The notes under the pieces were generated by a model. It was not told the DNA's origin, did no database searches, and saw only the letters and a list, made by a program, of their open reading frames with translations. The translations under genes and the position numbers were made by a program. Below, in pieces: positions 9,374-18,423 of a stretch of 64,000 bases of DNA; positions within the stretch are counted from its first letter, which is position 1, and each line of letters starts with the position of its first letter. This DNA is from Gammaproteobacteria bacterium (GTDB lineage: Bacteria > Pseudomonadota > Gammaproteobacteria > Granulosicoccales > Granulosicoccaceae): contig PDPU01000034.1 in the NCBI GenBank assembly GCA_002746645.1, forward strand, positions 1 to 64,000, given 5' to 3'.

Positions 9374-11098
9374 TCACTCGCCTGAATCAGGGTCTGACGC
9401 CCTGTCGTCAATGTTGTTGTCAGGGTTCCTGCCGCCGCTCTCGCCGCCTGCTGCCTTGCGACCGCCACGGCGACGTCGTCCACCGCGTCGGCGCCGTTTC
9501 CTCGGCGCCTTGCCATCGGTGCCTGCGGAAACCCGGCCATCCGCACCTGTGGAAGCCTGTGCGTCCGGTGACGTTCTGGTTGCCGAGGAAGCTTCGCTGC
9601 CACTTTCGTTGTTCGGTCGATCGCTGGTGCGTGAACCCGAGCGTGAGCCGGAACGCGAACTAGAGCGCGAACCCGAGCCGGAACGCGAACCGCGGGAGCG
9701 ATCGCCGTGCCTGCCGCTGCTACGCGCTCCGCCACGCGACCCGCCACGCGCTCCGCCACGCCTGCCGCTGCGTTCGGGGCGGGGTTTTTTCGGGATGCGT
9801 TTCGGTGGTCTGGCCTCGACGAGAAGCTCGTCGGTGATGTTGCCGAGAGGGATGCGTTCGCCGATGTAGTCTTCGATCTCGGGCAGTGAGAAGGCGTAGT
9901 TTTCGCAGGCAAAGCTCACAGCAACCCCGCGGCTGCCGGCACGGGCGGTACGGCCGATACGGTGTACGTAGTCTTCGGCGTTCTGCGGCAGATCGTAGTT
10001 GAATACGTGACTGACGTTGTCGATGTGCAGTCCGCGAGCCGCGACATCGGTGGCGATCAGAATGGGCAGCTTCCCCTCGGTGAAGTCGGCGAGGATGCGC
10101 TGGCGCTTCTTCTGGCGCACGTCCCCCGAGAGGGTGCCGCAACTGATGTCGTTGCCGGCGAGGTAGGCGTTAACCTGTTCGGCGGCGCGGCGTGTGTTGA
10201 CGAAGACGATGGCACGTTCGGGTCGGAGTTTCTGCACGAGGCCAAGGAGCAGCGGAATCTTCTCGTCGCTTGCCGGTTGGTAGAGGCTCTGCTCGACACC
10301 TTCGGCGGTGACATGTTCACTCGCGACCTTGAGCGTTTCGGGGCTGTTCATGTGCTCGTAGGCAAGCTCCATGACGCGATGCGAAAGCGTGGCCGAAAAC
10401 AGCATGCTCTGCCGTCTGGCCGGTTCGGGCATGCGCCGGAGAAGGTAGCGGATATCGGCGATGAAGCCGAGGTCGAACATCCGGTCGGCCTCGTCGAGTA
10501 CCACGATGGAGAGTTTCCGGAGATTGAAGACCTTCTGCTTGTAGTAGTCGATGAGTCGTCCCGGGGTGCCGATCAGGAGATCGACCCCCTGGCCGAGTTC
10601 GCGCCGCTGCTTGTCGTAGTCGACGCCGCCGTAGACCACCATGGAGCGGAAGTCGGGGAGGTAGGCGGCAAGCGCTTCGGCGTCGCGCTGGATCTGGATG
10701 GCAAGCTCGCGCGTCGGCGCGATGACGAGCATGCCGGGTTGATTCGGCTCGCGCGCGTCCCCATCATCGGCAAGCAGTCGGGCAAGGCCGCCGAGCAGAA
10801 AGGCGGCAGTCTTGCCGGTGCCGGTCTGGGCCTGAGCAGCAACGTCGCGGCCGGCGAGAATGTGTGGCAGCGTCAGTGTCTGGACGTCGGTGGCAAGCTC
10901 GAAACCGAGTGCATCAGTGGCCTTCAGCAGCGGCTCGGGCAGGCCGAATTCATCGAAGCGGTGTTGGCTCGACGCAGCATCCGCAGACGCGTTCGCGGGC
11001 GATGAGTTGCCCGCGGCGGATTCGTTCGGTGCAGCATTGTCAGACGGGCCGGTATCTGATAGAGTTGAAGCATCGTTCGCAGTTCCGTGTGCGCCCAT
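9374..11098 (-). CDS. rhlB: ATP-dependent RNA helicase, DEAD-box (RhlB-like)
   Basis: A 574-residue DEAD-box helicase with AQTGTGKT (motif I), PTRELA, TPGR, DEAD, SAT and HRIGRTARAG (motif VI). RhlB works with the RNA degradosome in mRNA decay. I start it at the ATG at 11098; the open frame runs on into trxA on the opposite strand, which would be an improbable overlap. An N-terminal Ala/Ser/Asn-rich leader precedes the Q-motif. The C-terminal ~140 residues are low complexity, with Arg/Gly/Ser repeats and a basic KRRRRGGRRRRGG patch, as in RNA-binding tails. Its divergent position next to trxA and rho is the E. coli arrangement and supports RhlB over RhlE or SrmB. Confidence 0.9.
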   Translation of the reverse strand: MGAHGTANDASTLSDTGPSDNAAPNESAAGNSSPANASADAASSQHRFDEFGLPEPLLKATDALGFELATDVQTLTLPHILAGRDVAAQAQTGTGKTAAFLLGGLARLLADDGDAREPNQPGMLVIAPTRELAIQIQRDAEALAAYLPDFRSMVVYGGVDYDKQRRELGQGVDLLIGTPGRLIDYYKQKVFNLRKLSIVVLDEADRMFDLGFIADIRYLLRRMPEPARRQSMLFSATLSHRVMELAYEHMNSPETLKVASEHVTAEGVEQSLYQPASDEKIPLLLGLVQKLRPERAIVFVNTRRAAEQVNAYLAGNDISCGTLSGDVRQKKRQRILADFTEGKLPILIATDVAARGLHIDNVSHVFNYDLPQNAEDYVHRIGRTARAGSRGVAVSFACENYAFSLPEIEDYIGERIPLGNITDELLVEARPPKRIPKKPRPERSGRRGGARGGSRGGARSSGRHGDRSRGSRSGSGSRSSSRSGSRSGSRTSDRPNNESGSEASSATRTSPDAQASTGADGRVSAGTDGKAPRKRRRRGGRRRRGGRKAAGGESGGRNPDNNIDDRASDPDSGE

Positions 11099-11167
11099 CC
11101 TGGCGACTGCAACTGCTCCGGCAAGTAACCATTTTTCCAGCCATGCACGATATGTGGAGGTGCATTC

Positions 11168-11494
11168 ATGAGTGAACATATTACCGCGATTAGCGACGCC
11201 GACTTCGAGAACGAGGTACTCAAGTCCGAAGTACCGGTTCTTGTGGACTACTGGGCTGAGTGGTGCGGGCCCTGCAAGGCCATCCAGCCGGTGCTCGAGG
11301 AAGTCGCGCCGGAATACGTCGGCAAGGTCAGGATCGTCAAGATGAACGTCGACGAGAACTCGGCCACGCCGCCGAAATACGGCATTCGGTCGATCCCGAC
11401 GCTGATGCTGTTCAAGGGGGGTATCGTCGAAGGCACCAAGGTTGGCGGTGTCAGCAAGTCTCAGCTTACCGAGTTCCTGGACGCTCACGCCTGA
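11168..11494 (+). CDS. trxA: thioredoxin 1
   Basis: A 108-residue cytoplasmic thiol-disulfide reductant with the active site WCGPCK (Cys33 and Cys36) and the cis-proline loop IRSIPTL. Length and sequence are canonical. The ATG follows a good ribosome site (GGAGG at 11155-11159). Immediately downstream comes the rho leader, and rhlB is divergent, as in E. coli. Confidence 0.98.
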   Translation: MSEHITAISDADFENEVLKSEVPVLVDYWAEWCGPCKAIQPVLEEVAPEYVGKVRIVKMNVDENSATPPKYGIRSIPTLMLFKGGIVEGTKVGGVSKSQLTEFLDAHA

Positions 11495-11958
11495 GGTGAC
11501 GTGAACGCGGTGTCGACAGCGTGCCGAACAACCCTGTCGGTGCGGGCGATCCTGCCCGCTTCGATTGGCGGCGTTCTTGCTGGACGTTCCCTTGTGCACT
11601 GATCCGCTGTGTTCTGATCCACCGTCGTGGTTGTGTTGCTCCGGCACGAACCGCTCCGGCGCGAACTGCGTCTCGCAAACAATGCTGGACGCCGGCCGCA
11701 CAACGTGCTAGCTTGATATTCTCTTCTTCGGCAACCTCGCCCAGCCGGGTTCGCCAATGCTCTCCAAAGTCCCTTCCCTGACCTTATCCTGACCTCGGGT
11801 CTCCTTCCGAGGCACGGGACAGGCAGGACACCATCCTGAATCCGGCCTCGTGCCGTGCCCTGAGGCGCATTGCGTCGTCAGCGCAGGCTTCTCCGTTGCC
11901 ACCTTTCTCAATTGACCCACGATCCCCGCGGCAATACTGCCGACATCTTCACACGGAC
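11495..11958 (+). other. long untranslated leader between trxA and rho
   Basis: This 464-bp stretch has no credible gene. It holds a perfect six-base-pair hairpin at 11542-11559 (GCGGGC, loop of six, GCCCGC) and a longer-range inverted repeat pairing 11812-11818 (GGCACGG) with 11854-11860 (CCGTGCC). In E. coli the rho leader is the site of autoregulated, Rho-dependent attenuation, so the same control is a reasonable inference here. No clear sigma70 promoter stood out; a weak candidate -10 lies near 11708. Confidence 0.5.
11542..11559 (+). terminator. hairpin after trxA, possible weak terminator
   Basis: A perfect 6-bp GC-rich stem with a 6-base loop starts 47 bases after the trxA stop. No T-run follows, so it would be a poor intrinsic terminator; it may instead stabilise the trxA mRNA end or form part of the rho leader. 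Confidence 0.3.
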
Positions 11959-13215
11959 ATGAACCTCACAGACCTCAAGAAGAAGAACCCTGCCGAACTC
12001 ATCGAACTCGCGCAGTCGATCGGTATCGAGAACATCGCGCGCCAGCGCAAGCAGGACATGATCTTCTCCATCCTGAAAGCGCATTCGCGCAACGGTGAAG
12101 ACATCTTCGCCGGTGGTGTGCTCGAGATCCTGCAGGACGGCTATGGTTTCCTGCGTTCGGGTGACAGCTCCTATCTCGCCGGCCCCGACGACATCTACGT
12201 GTCACCAAGCCAGATCCGCCGCTTCGCGCTCCGCACCGGCGATACCATCTTTGGCAAGATTCGTCCGCCGAAAGAGGGTGAGCGCTACTTTGCCCTGCTC
12301 AAGGTCGATGAAATCAACTTCGCGCCGCCCGAGCAGTCGCGCAACAAGGTGCTGTTCGAGAACCTCACGCCGCTGCACTCTAACGAGCGCCTGACCATGG
12401 AGCGCGGTAACGGCAGTACCGAAGACATCACCGCACGCATCATCGATTTCGCCTCGCCCATCGGCAAGGGCCAGCGAGGACTCATCGTCTCGCCGCCGAA
12501 GGCGGGCAAGACGCTCATCCTGCAGAACATCGCCCAGAGTGTCGCGGCCAACAACCCCGACTGCTACCTCATCGTGCTGTTGATCGACGAACGTCCCGAG
12601 GAAGTCACCGAGATGCAGCGCATGGTGCAGGGTGAAGTGATTTCCAGTACCTTCGACGAGCCCGCGAGCCGTCATGTACAGGTGGCCGAGATGGTCATCG
12701 AAAAGGCCAAGCGTCTTGTCGAGCACAAGATGGATGTGGTCATCCTGCTCGATTCCATCACGCGTCTCGCGCGTGCCTACAACACCGTGGTGCCCTCATC
12801 GGGCAAGGTGCTTACCGGTGGTGTCGATGCCAACGCCCTGCATCGTCCGAAGCGTTTCTTCGGCGCGGCACGCAACGTCGAGGAGGGCGGTAGTCTCACC
12901 ATCATCGCCACCGCCCTGGTCGACACCGGCTCGAAGATGGACGAAGTCATCTACGAGGAATTCAAGGGCACGGGCAACATGGAACTGCATCTCGATCGCC
13001 GCATCGCCGAGAAGCGCGTGTTCCCGGCCATCAACATCAACCGTTCGGGCACACGCCGCGAAGAACTCATGATGGATCAGGAAGAACTGCAGAAGACCTG
13101 GATACTGCGGAAGTTCATTCACTCCATGGACGAAATCGAGGCAATGGAATTCCTCCTCGGTCGTCTCTCGCAGACGAAGACCAACAATGACTTCTTCGAC
13201 ACGATGAAACGCTGA
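11959..13215 (+). CDS. rho: transcription termination factor Rho
   Basis: Rho is the hexameric RNA helicase that terminates transcription. The protein is 418 residues, almost the E. coli length, when started at the ATG at 11959 ([14 protein letters not shown]); the frame is open 21 codons further upstream, but that extension is not family-like. It shows the N-terminal helix bundle, the RNA-binding cold-shock domain ([10 protein letters not shown]), P-loop SPPKAGKT (Lys184), Walker [17 protein letters not shown] and the C-terminal [12 protein letters not shown]. The stop lies inside the first unit of a 21-bp tandem repeat. Confidence 0.98.
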   Translation: MNLTDLKKKNPAELIELAQSIGIENIARQRKQDMIFSILKAHSRNGEDIFAGGVLEILQDGYGFLRSGDSSYLAGPDDIYVSPSQIRRFALRTGDTIFGKIRPPKEGERYFALLKVDEINFAPPEQSRNKVLFENLTPLHSNERLTMERGNGSTEDITARIIDFASPIGKGQRGLIVSPPKAGKTLILQNIAQSVAANNPDCYLIVLLIDERPEEVTEMQRMVQGEVISSTFDEPASRHVQVAEMVIEKAKRLVEHKMDVVILLDSITRLARAYNTVVPSSGKVLTGGVDANALHRPKRFFGAARNVEEGGSLTIIATALVDTGSKMDEVIYEEFKGTGNMELHLDRRIAEKRVFPAININRSGTRREELMMDQEELQKTWILRKFIHSMDEIEAMEFLLGRLSQTKTNNDFFDTMKR

Positions 13216-13294
13216 CCCGACAGGACGAAGCGCTGGTCTGACAGGAGGAAGCGTTGGTCCGACAGGAGGAAGCGCTGACCCGGTGAGAAGAAGC
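13211..13294. repeat. four 21-bp tandem repeats at the rho stop codon
   Basis: Four degenerate 21-bp units (13211-13231, 13232-13252, 13253-13273, 13274-13294) share the pattern GCTGrCCCGACAGGAsGAAGC with a few changes. The first contains the rho TGA stop. They fill the space between convergent rho and purD, where a transcription end is expected, but they do not form an obvious intrinsic terminator. Confidence 0.9.
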
Positions 13295-13310
13295 GCCGTC
13301 GCTCGAGGCG

Positions 13311-14588
13311 TTATCGTGCGAGGCCGTGATGGCCGATATCGCGACGGAAGCGAGCGCCGTCGAAACGGATCCGCTCGGCGCCCTTCAGGGCCTTCGCCTG
13401 CGCCTCGGCGAGGTTTCCGGCGTGGCTGGTCACGCATACCACACGCCCGCCGTTGGTCACGAGTTCGCCGCCGGCGTCGGCGGTACCCGCATGAAACACC
13501 TTGCACGCCAGGGCTTCGGCTTCGTCGATGCCACTGATCGCAGCACCCTTGCTGCCCGCGGCGGGGTAGCTTTCGGCCGCCACGACGATACCGATGGCAG
13601 AGCCGTCCTTCCAGTCGAGTGCAGTGCCGGCGAGTTTTCCATCCACTGCTGCTTCGATCAGTGGCAGCAGGTCACTGTCGAGGCGCATCATGAGTGGCTG
13701 GGTTTCGGGGTCGCCGAGGCGCACGTTGAATTCGACCACGGTGGGGTCGCCGGCGGCATCGATCATGAGTCCGGCGTAGAGAAAGCCGACAAAGGGCGTG
13801 CCGTTGTCGGCGAGGGCATCAGCCGTCGGCTGGATGATGCGTGTCATGACCTTCTCGGCAACCGCGTCGGTGACCACCGGAGCCGGAGAATAGGCGCCCA
13901 TGCCGCCCGTGTTCGGTCCACGGTCGCCTTCGTCGCGGGCCTTGTGGTCCTGGCTCGAGGCAAGTGCAATGCAGTCGCGACCCGACACCACGGCGATGAA
14001 GGAGGCTTCCTCGCCGGCCAGAAAGCCTTCGACCACGATGCGCGCGCCGGCCTCGCCGAAGCGGCTCCTGCCGAGCATGTCTTCGGCAGCGGCAATGGCC
14101 TCGGCGACGGAATGCGCCACCACGACACCCTTGCCGGCGGCGAGCCCGTCGGCCTTGATGACGATCGGTGCACCTTCGGCCTCGATGTACCTGCGCGCGG
14201 CGTCGACGTCATCGAAGACGGCGTGGCCGGGCGACGGGATGCCGTGCTGCTGCATGAATGCGCGTGCGTAGCTCTTGCTGCCCTCGAGCCGTGCAGCAGC
14301 GGCCATGGGGCCGAAGAAGCGCAGCCCCGCCTCGTGGAAGGCATCGGCAACACCGGCGACGAGCGGTGCTTCGGGGCCGGCGATGGTCAGGTCGACCTTC
14401 TCGCGGTGTGCGAAGTCGATCAGCGCCGCGGTATCGAGCACATCGATGGCAAGGTTCTCGACGCCTGGTTCGGCCGCGGTTCCGGGGTTTCCCGGCGCCA
14501 CACTGATACGGTTCACGCGCGGCGACTGCGCAAGTTTCCAGGCGATGGCGTGTTCGCGGCCACCGTTGCCGATGAGGAGGATGTGCAT
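13311..14588 (-). CDS. purD: phosphoribosylamine-glycine ligase (GAR synthetase)
   Basis: PurD catalyses the second step of purine synthesis, joining glycine to phosphoribosylamine with ATP. The 425-residue protein starts MHILLIGNGGREHA with the GGREHA N-terminal motif, contains the ATP-grasp core (VIKADGLAAGKGVVVA) and the GPNTGGMGAYSPAP and FNVRLGDPETQ motifs. Length is typical. It stands alone, convergent with rho and divergent from the CitE-like gene; purH is not in view. Confidence 0.97.
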   Translation of the reverse strand: MHILLIGNGGREHAIAWKLAQSPRVNRISVAPGNPGTAAEPGVENLAIDVLDTAALIDFAHREKVDLTIAGPEAPLVAGVADAFHEAGLRFFGPMAAAARLEGSKSYARAFMQQHGIPSPGHAVFDDVDAARRYIEAEGAPIVIKADGLAAGKGVVVAHSVAEAIAAAEDMLGRSRFGEAGARIVVEGFLAGEEASFIAVVSGRDCIALASSQDHKARDEGDRGPNTGGMGAYSPAPVVTDAVAEKVMTRIIQPTADALADNGTPFVGFLYAGLMIDAAGDPTVVEFNVRLGDPETQPLMMRLDSDLLPLIEAAVDGKLAGTALDWKDGSAIGIVVAAESYPAAGSKGAAISGIDEAEALACKVFHAGTADAGGELVTNGGRVVCVTSHAGNLAEAQAKALKGAERIRFDGARFRRDIGHHGLAR

Positions 14589-14658
14589 GGACGATGATGA
14601 GGGTTCTTTCGGGTAGCCTCAATGGTAACGTGACATCCATCGTCTGCACGAGCATCTC

Positions 14659-15573
14659 ATGAGCCAGCTACTCCGATCCGTTCTCTATCTGCCCGCAAGC
14701 AACGCCCGCGCGCTGGCCAGGGCCCCGACGCTGCCGGCCGATGCCATCATTCTCGATCTCGAGGACGCCGTGGGGCCTGCCGAAAAGCCGGCGGCAAGGG
14801 CTGCGGCCGCCGAGGCGATCGGCAGCGTGGACTTCGGACACCGCCTGCGCGTGGTGCGCATCAATGCGCCGGATACTCCCTGGCACGACGACGACCTCAC
14901 CATGGTGAAGGCCGCGAAACCCGATGCCGTGCTGTTGCCGAAAGTGGAATCGGCGGCCACGCTCGAAACCCTGGCCGCGCAGCTCGGCGATGCCACGATC
15001 GCCATCTGGGCGATGATGGAAACGCCACGCGCCGTGCTTGCCGCCGATGCCATCGCTGCTGCCGTGGCAACGGTGCCGGCGTTGACCACACTCGTTGTCG
15101 GCAGCAACGACCTGCGGCTCGCGGCGCGCATGCCGGCAAGCGACGATCGGCGCTACCTGCTGCCATGGCTGATGCAGCTCGTGGCGGCGGCGCGGACGCA
15201 CGGGCTCGCGCTGGTCGATGCGGTCTACAACGACTTCCGTGATCTCGATGGCCTTGCGGCCGAATGCGCCGAAGCGCGGGCGATGGGCATGGACGGCAAG
15301 ACGCTCATTCATCCGTCGCAGATTGCTGCCGCCAATGCCACCTGGACGCCGGATGCCGCTGCCGTAGAGAGTGCGCGCGCCATCGTGGCCGCCTTCGCCG
15401 CGCCCGAAAACCGCGAGGCCGGCGTGTTGCAGATCGACGGACGCATGGTGGAGCGACTGCATCTTGTCGAGGCGCAGGCACTGCTCGGGCATGCCGAGGC
15501 CATCGCCGCGCGCTCGACGGCGGATGATGTTGCTGCGCAGTCGCCCGGCGATCGACCTGACAGGCGCCCATGA
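14659..15573 (+). CDS. CitE-like HpcH/HpaI aldolase/lyase family protein
   Basis: A 304-residue TIM-barrel protein of the CitE (citrate lyase beta)/malyl-CoA lyase family. Visible family features are RSVLYLPASN at the start, ILDLEDAVGP with the acidic metal-binding residues, VLLPKVESA, WAMMETP and GMDGKTLIHPSQIAAAN near the end. No citD, citF or malate-CoA ligase genes lie nearby, so it is more likely a stand-alone acyl-CoA lyase or thioesterase of the CLYBL/Mcl type than citrate lyase. It overlaps the following transporter gene by ATGA, indicating coupled translation. Confidence 0.8.
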   Translation: MSQLLRSVLYLPASNARALARAPTLPADAIILDLEDAVGPAEKPAARAAAAEAIGSVDFGHRLRVVRINAPDTPWHDDDLTMVKAAKPDAVLLPKVESAATLETLAAQLGDATIAIWAMMETPRAVLAADAIAAAVATVPALTTLVVGSNDLRLAARMPASDDRRYLLPWLMQLVAAARTHGLALVDAVYNDFRDLDGLAAECAEARAMGMDGKTLIHPSQIAAANATWTPDAAAVESARAIVAAFAAPENREAGVLQIDGRMVERLHLVEAQALLGHAEAIAARSTADDVAAQSPGDRPDRRP

Positions 15574-16832
15574 AGCGCACCTTGTTCCTCCTGCTGATCG
15601 CGATTTCTGCCATCGGGCCACTCGCGCTCAACGGGGTGTTGCCGGCAACCGGCGCGGTGATGGATGAATACGAGGCGAGCTTTGCCGATGTGCAGTATCT
15701 GCTGACGCTGTTTCTCGTCGCCAATCTCGTTTCTCAGCTCGTGCTCGGGCCCGCTGCCGATCGCTACGGCCGCCGACCGATCATGCTTGGTGGGCTTGCG
15801 CTCTTCATTGTCGGCAGCGTGGCCTGTGCGCTGGCACCGAGCATCGAGGCGCTCATGCTCGCGCGCTTCCTGCAGGGTTTCGGTGGCGCCGTCTGCGTGT
15901 TCCTGCCGCGCACCATCGTGCGCGATCTCTACACGCGTGATCGTGCCGCGAGCGTCATTGCCTACATGACCACGGCCATGATGGCGGCACCGCTCTTCGG
16001 TCCCGCGCTCGGTGGCTGGATCACCGACAATCTCGGCTGGCACATGATGTACTGGGGTTTTACCGGTTTCGGGATGCTGTTGCTGGTTGCCACCTGGTAC
16101 TTTCAGGAGGAAACCTTGCGTGTGCACAGCGGTGACGACGTGTCGCTGCAATCGGGTCAGATGACCCTGCCCGGACAGACTTCGCTCGGTAAGGAATCGC
16201 TTGAGGCGTCGGAACACAGGGCAGCAACCGTAGCCACGCGCTGGCGTCATCCGATGCTGCAACTGATCACCGAGCCCGCCTATATTGCCCACGTGATCGT
16301 TCTGGCAGGTTCGGTCGGCGTCTACTACGCTTTTCTCTCGGGCGCGCCTTTCGTGGCCATGGAAAGCCGTGGCATGTCGGCTGGCAGTTACGGACGCTGG
16401 TTCTTCCTGATTGCGCTCGGATACATGAGCGGCAACTTCGTCGCTGGTCACCTCTCCGAACACCTCGGCGGGCGACGCATGATTCACCTCGGCCTGTTGC
16501 CGTTCTCGCTGGCCGTGGTTCTGTTCTGGTTGTTTTCGGGCGCGAGCGCAGCGCCGGCGTTGTTCCTGCCGATGATGCTCGTGGCGTTCAGCAACGGCTT
16601 GCAACTACCGAATCTCATTTCCGGCGCAATCGGCGTTCGACCCGATCTCGCGGCCTCTGCTTCGGGCCTGGCCGGCAGTATCCAGACCGGCATCGGCGTG
16701 CTCGTGAGTCTGTTTCTGGCCGCGATCCTGCCGGCAGGCGATGTCTGGCTGTTCGTGACCATCAGCGCCTGCTATGCCACGGCGGTTGCGGGGCTTGTGT
16801 TCTATCGGCGAGTGGTGCCCGTGGACCCGTGA
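15570..16832 (+). CDS. MFS transporter, Bcr/CflA drug-resistance family
   Basis: A 420-residue inner-membrane protein with about 12 hydrophobic segments and the MFS loop motif GPAADRYGRRP between helices 2 and 3. The proline-rich, helix-breaking sequence in helix 5 (MMAAPLFGPALGGW) is typical of Bcr/CflA proton-driven exporters. The central loop (about residues 185-225) is longer than usual. It is coupled by a four-base overlap to the CitE-like gene, which may hint at export of an organic acid or metabolite rather than a drug, but this is inference. Confidence 0.85.
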   Translation: MKRTLFLLLIAISAIGPLALNGVLPATGAVMDEYEASFADVQYLLTLFLVANLVSQLVLGPAADRYGRRPIMLGGLALFIVGSVACALAPSIEALMLARFLQGFGGAVCVFLPRTIVRDLYTRDRAASVIAYMTTAMMAAPLFGPALGGWITDNLGWHMMYWGFTGFGMLLLVATWYFQEETLRVHSGDDVSLQSGQMTLPGQTSLGKESLEASEHRAATVATRWRHPMLQLITEPAYIAHVIVLAGSVGVYYAFLSGAPFVAMESRGMSAGSYGRWFFLIALGYMSGNFVAGHLSEHLGGRRMIHLGLLPFSLAVVLFWLFSGASAAPALFLPMMLVAFSNGLQLPNLISGAIGVRPDLAASASGLAGSIQTGIGVLVSLFLAAILPAGDVWLFVTISACYATAVAGLVFYRRVVPVDP

Positions 16833-16992
16833 GCCGGTGTGTGTTGCCGGATTGCCGCCATCGCAAAGGTGCTCACGCGTCGCTGGCGGAGCAGGTGTGG
16901 GAGACGAGACAGTCTCGCGGAGGGGTTGTGCGGGAAAGAGACCGTGCGGAAAAACGGGCAGGTGTGTGAAACAGGCGTGCGGGCGGGAGTGG

Positions 16993-17017
16993 GGCCGTGC
17001 GGGAAGAGCGCACGGCC
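16993..17017. terminator. 9-bp perfect hairpin between convergent genes
   Basis: GGCCGTGCG (16993-17001) and its exact complement CGCACGGCC (17009-17017) enclose a 7-base loop. It lies between the convergent transporter and SDR genes, where it could end transcription from either side. The T-run is poor on both sides, so it is a structure rather than a textbook terminator. Confidence 0.45.
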
Positions 17018-17026
17018 GGGCGTCTT

Positions 17027-17824
17027 TCAGCGCAGGCCGCCGTTGATTTCGATGACCTGACCGGTGATGTAGCCGGCCAGATGTTCCGAAGCAAGAAAGA
17101 GATACGCGGGTGCACAGTCTGCTGCCGTGCCCAGGCGTGCAAGGGGAATCTGTCGGCGCGTGTTCTCGAGCTTCTCGGCACTGGAATAACGCTGGTGGAA
17201 ACCGGTGTCGATGACACCGGGCGATACGGTATTCACGCGGATACCGAAGGGGGCGAGTTCGCGCGCAAGGCCTCTGGAATAGGTGGCCACGAAGGCCTTG
17301 GTGGCCGAGTAGATCGACGAACCCGGACTGCCACCGGTGCTTGCCGAAATCGATACGGTATTGACGATGGCGCCGCTGCCGTTCGTTGTCGAGGCAGCTT
17401 TCATTGCCGGTATCAGCCCACGGGTGATGCGCACCACGGCGTGCTGGTTGAGTTCGACGATACGCTGGTAATCGGCGTCGGTGAGGGTGTCGGCAGGGAA
17501 GCGTCCGAACATGGTCCCGGCATTGTTGACGAGAACATCGAGATGCTCGGTTGCGTCGCTCACCGTACCGATGAGGCGCTCCTGCTCGGTGGTATCGGTG
17601 AGATCGCCATGTACACACGTGATGTCATCGGGCATGCCTTCGCCATGACTGGCGTCACGTCCGAGATGGGCGATCACGCGCGCGCCTTCGTCATGAAAGG
17701 CCAGTGCAACTGCACGGCCGATGCCGCAGCCGGCGCCGGTAATCGCGACTGTCCTGTTGGCGAACAGCGGCCCCTTGCCACTGAAGGGGCCGCAGCCAGG
17801 TTCATGGACGGGGTCAGCGTTCAC
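17027..17824 (-). CDS. SDR-family NAD(P)-dependent oxidoreductase
   Basis: A 265-residue classical short-chain dehydrogenase. It has the nucleotide motif TGAGCGIG (Gly30-Gly36), VNNAG at 100-103, the catalytic serine in NTVSISAS, and YSATK (Tyr172, Lys176). The substrate cannot be read from the sequence; FabG-like sugar, steroid or acyl substrates are all possible. Its GTG start overlaps the stop of the LysM gene (GTGA, 17821-17824), placing it last in the run puuB1-amidotransferase-puuA1-LysM-SDR. Confidence 0.88.
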   Translation of the reverse strand: MNADPVHEPGCGPFSGKGPLFANRTVAITGAGCGIGRAVALAFHDEGARVIAHLGRDASHGEGMPDDITCVHGDLTDTTEQERLIGTVSDATEHLDVLVNNAGTMFGRFPADTLTDADYQRIVELNQHAVVRITRGLIPAMKAASTTNGSGAIVNTVSISASTGGSPGSSIYSATKAFVATYSRGLARELAPFGIRVNTVSPGVIDTGFHQRYSSAEKLENTRRQIPLARLGTAADCAPAYLFLASEHLAGYITGQVIEINGGLR

Positions 17825-18375
17825 AAGGGGTAGCGAATCTGCTGTCCGACCTTGATGACGGTGCTTTCGAGGTTGTTCAGGGTCTGGAGCTCTTTGACCG
17901 TGGTGTTGTAGCGATCGGCGATGAGGAGGAGATAGTCGCCGGGCTCGACGGTGTGGTAGCCGAATTCGGTGGTGGTCGTGTCGAGGCCGGCTTCCGTATC
18001 CGTGGTGCCGGGTGATTCACCGCTCGTGGCCGAAGAGTCGGAAGAAGTCGGCTGGAGTTCGGTGGTGCTCATGCCATTGTCGGTCGCGGTCGAACTGGCA
18101 GGCGCGGACGCTGGTTCGTTCGCAGCCTGGTTGGCGGTCTGGTTCGCGGGCAGGGTCGATGACGAGCCTGTGCCCGACGCCGTCGGGGGGGCCTTGACGG
18201 CACTTGGTGGCATGCTCCCGCGTTGTTGTACGTTGTTGCCAGCGCCTGCGCTCGGGGTGTTCTCGCGCTCCCGACTTGCGTTGTGTGCGGCAAGATTCTG
18301 CTGCCAGTGCCAGATGCCGACGCCGAGGACGCCGATTGACAGCAGCAGGATGAAGAAGTCGGATTTTGCGATCAC
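17821..18375 (-). CDS. membrane-anchored LysM-domain protein
   Basis: A 184-residue protein of three parts: one N-terminal membrane helix (DFFILLLSIGVLGVGIW), a long Ala/Ser/Thr/Pro/Asn-rich linker of about 100 residues, and one C-terminal LysM domain (YHTVEPGDYLLLIADRYNT...VGQQIRYPL) that binds peptidoglycan. It is probably anchored in the inner membrane and reaches into the wall. The start is a GTG. It sits between puuA1 and the SDR gene and overlaps the latter by four bases. I can assign the architecture, not a specific role. Confidence 0.8.
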   Translation of the reverse strand: MIAKSDFFILLLSIGVLGVGIWHWQQNLAAHNASRERENTPSAGAGNNVQQRGSMPPSAVKAPPTASGTGSSSTLPANQTANQAANEPASAPASSTATDNGMSTTELQPTSSDSSATSGESPGTTDTEAGLDTTTTEFGYHTVEPGDYLLLIADRYNTTVKELQTLNNLESTVIKVGQQIRYPL

Positions 18376-18423
18376 AGGTATGAATGTCGGGTTTGTTTGT
18401 GCGACAAGGCCGGGCCGGGCTTG

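Noticed and set aside
11099..11701. Extension of the rhlB frame across trxA
   Set aside because: It would overlap the whole of trxA on the other strand and adds no helicase sequence; the ATG at 11098 is a better start.
13211..13294. A CRISPR array at the 21-bp repeats
   Set aside because: The repeats are head-to-tail with no spacers, are only 21 bp, and no cas genes are near.
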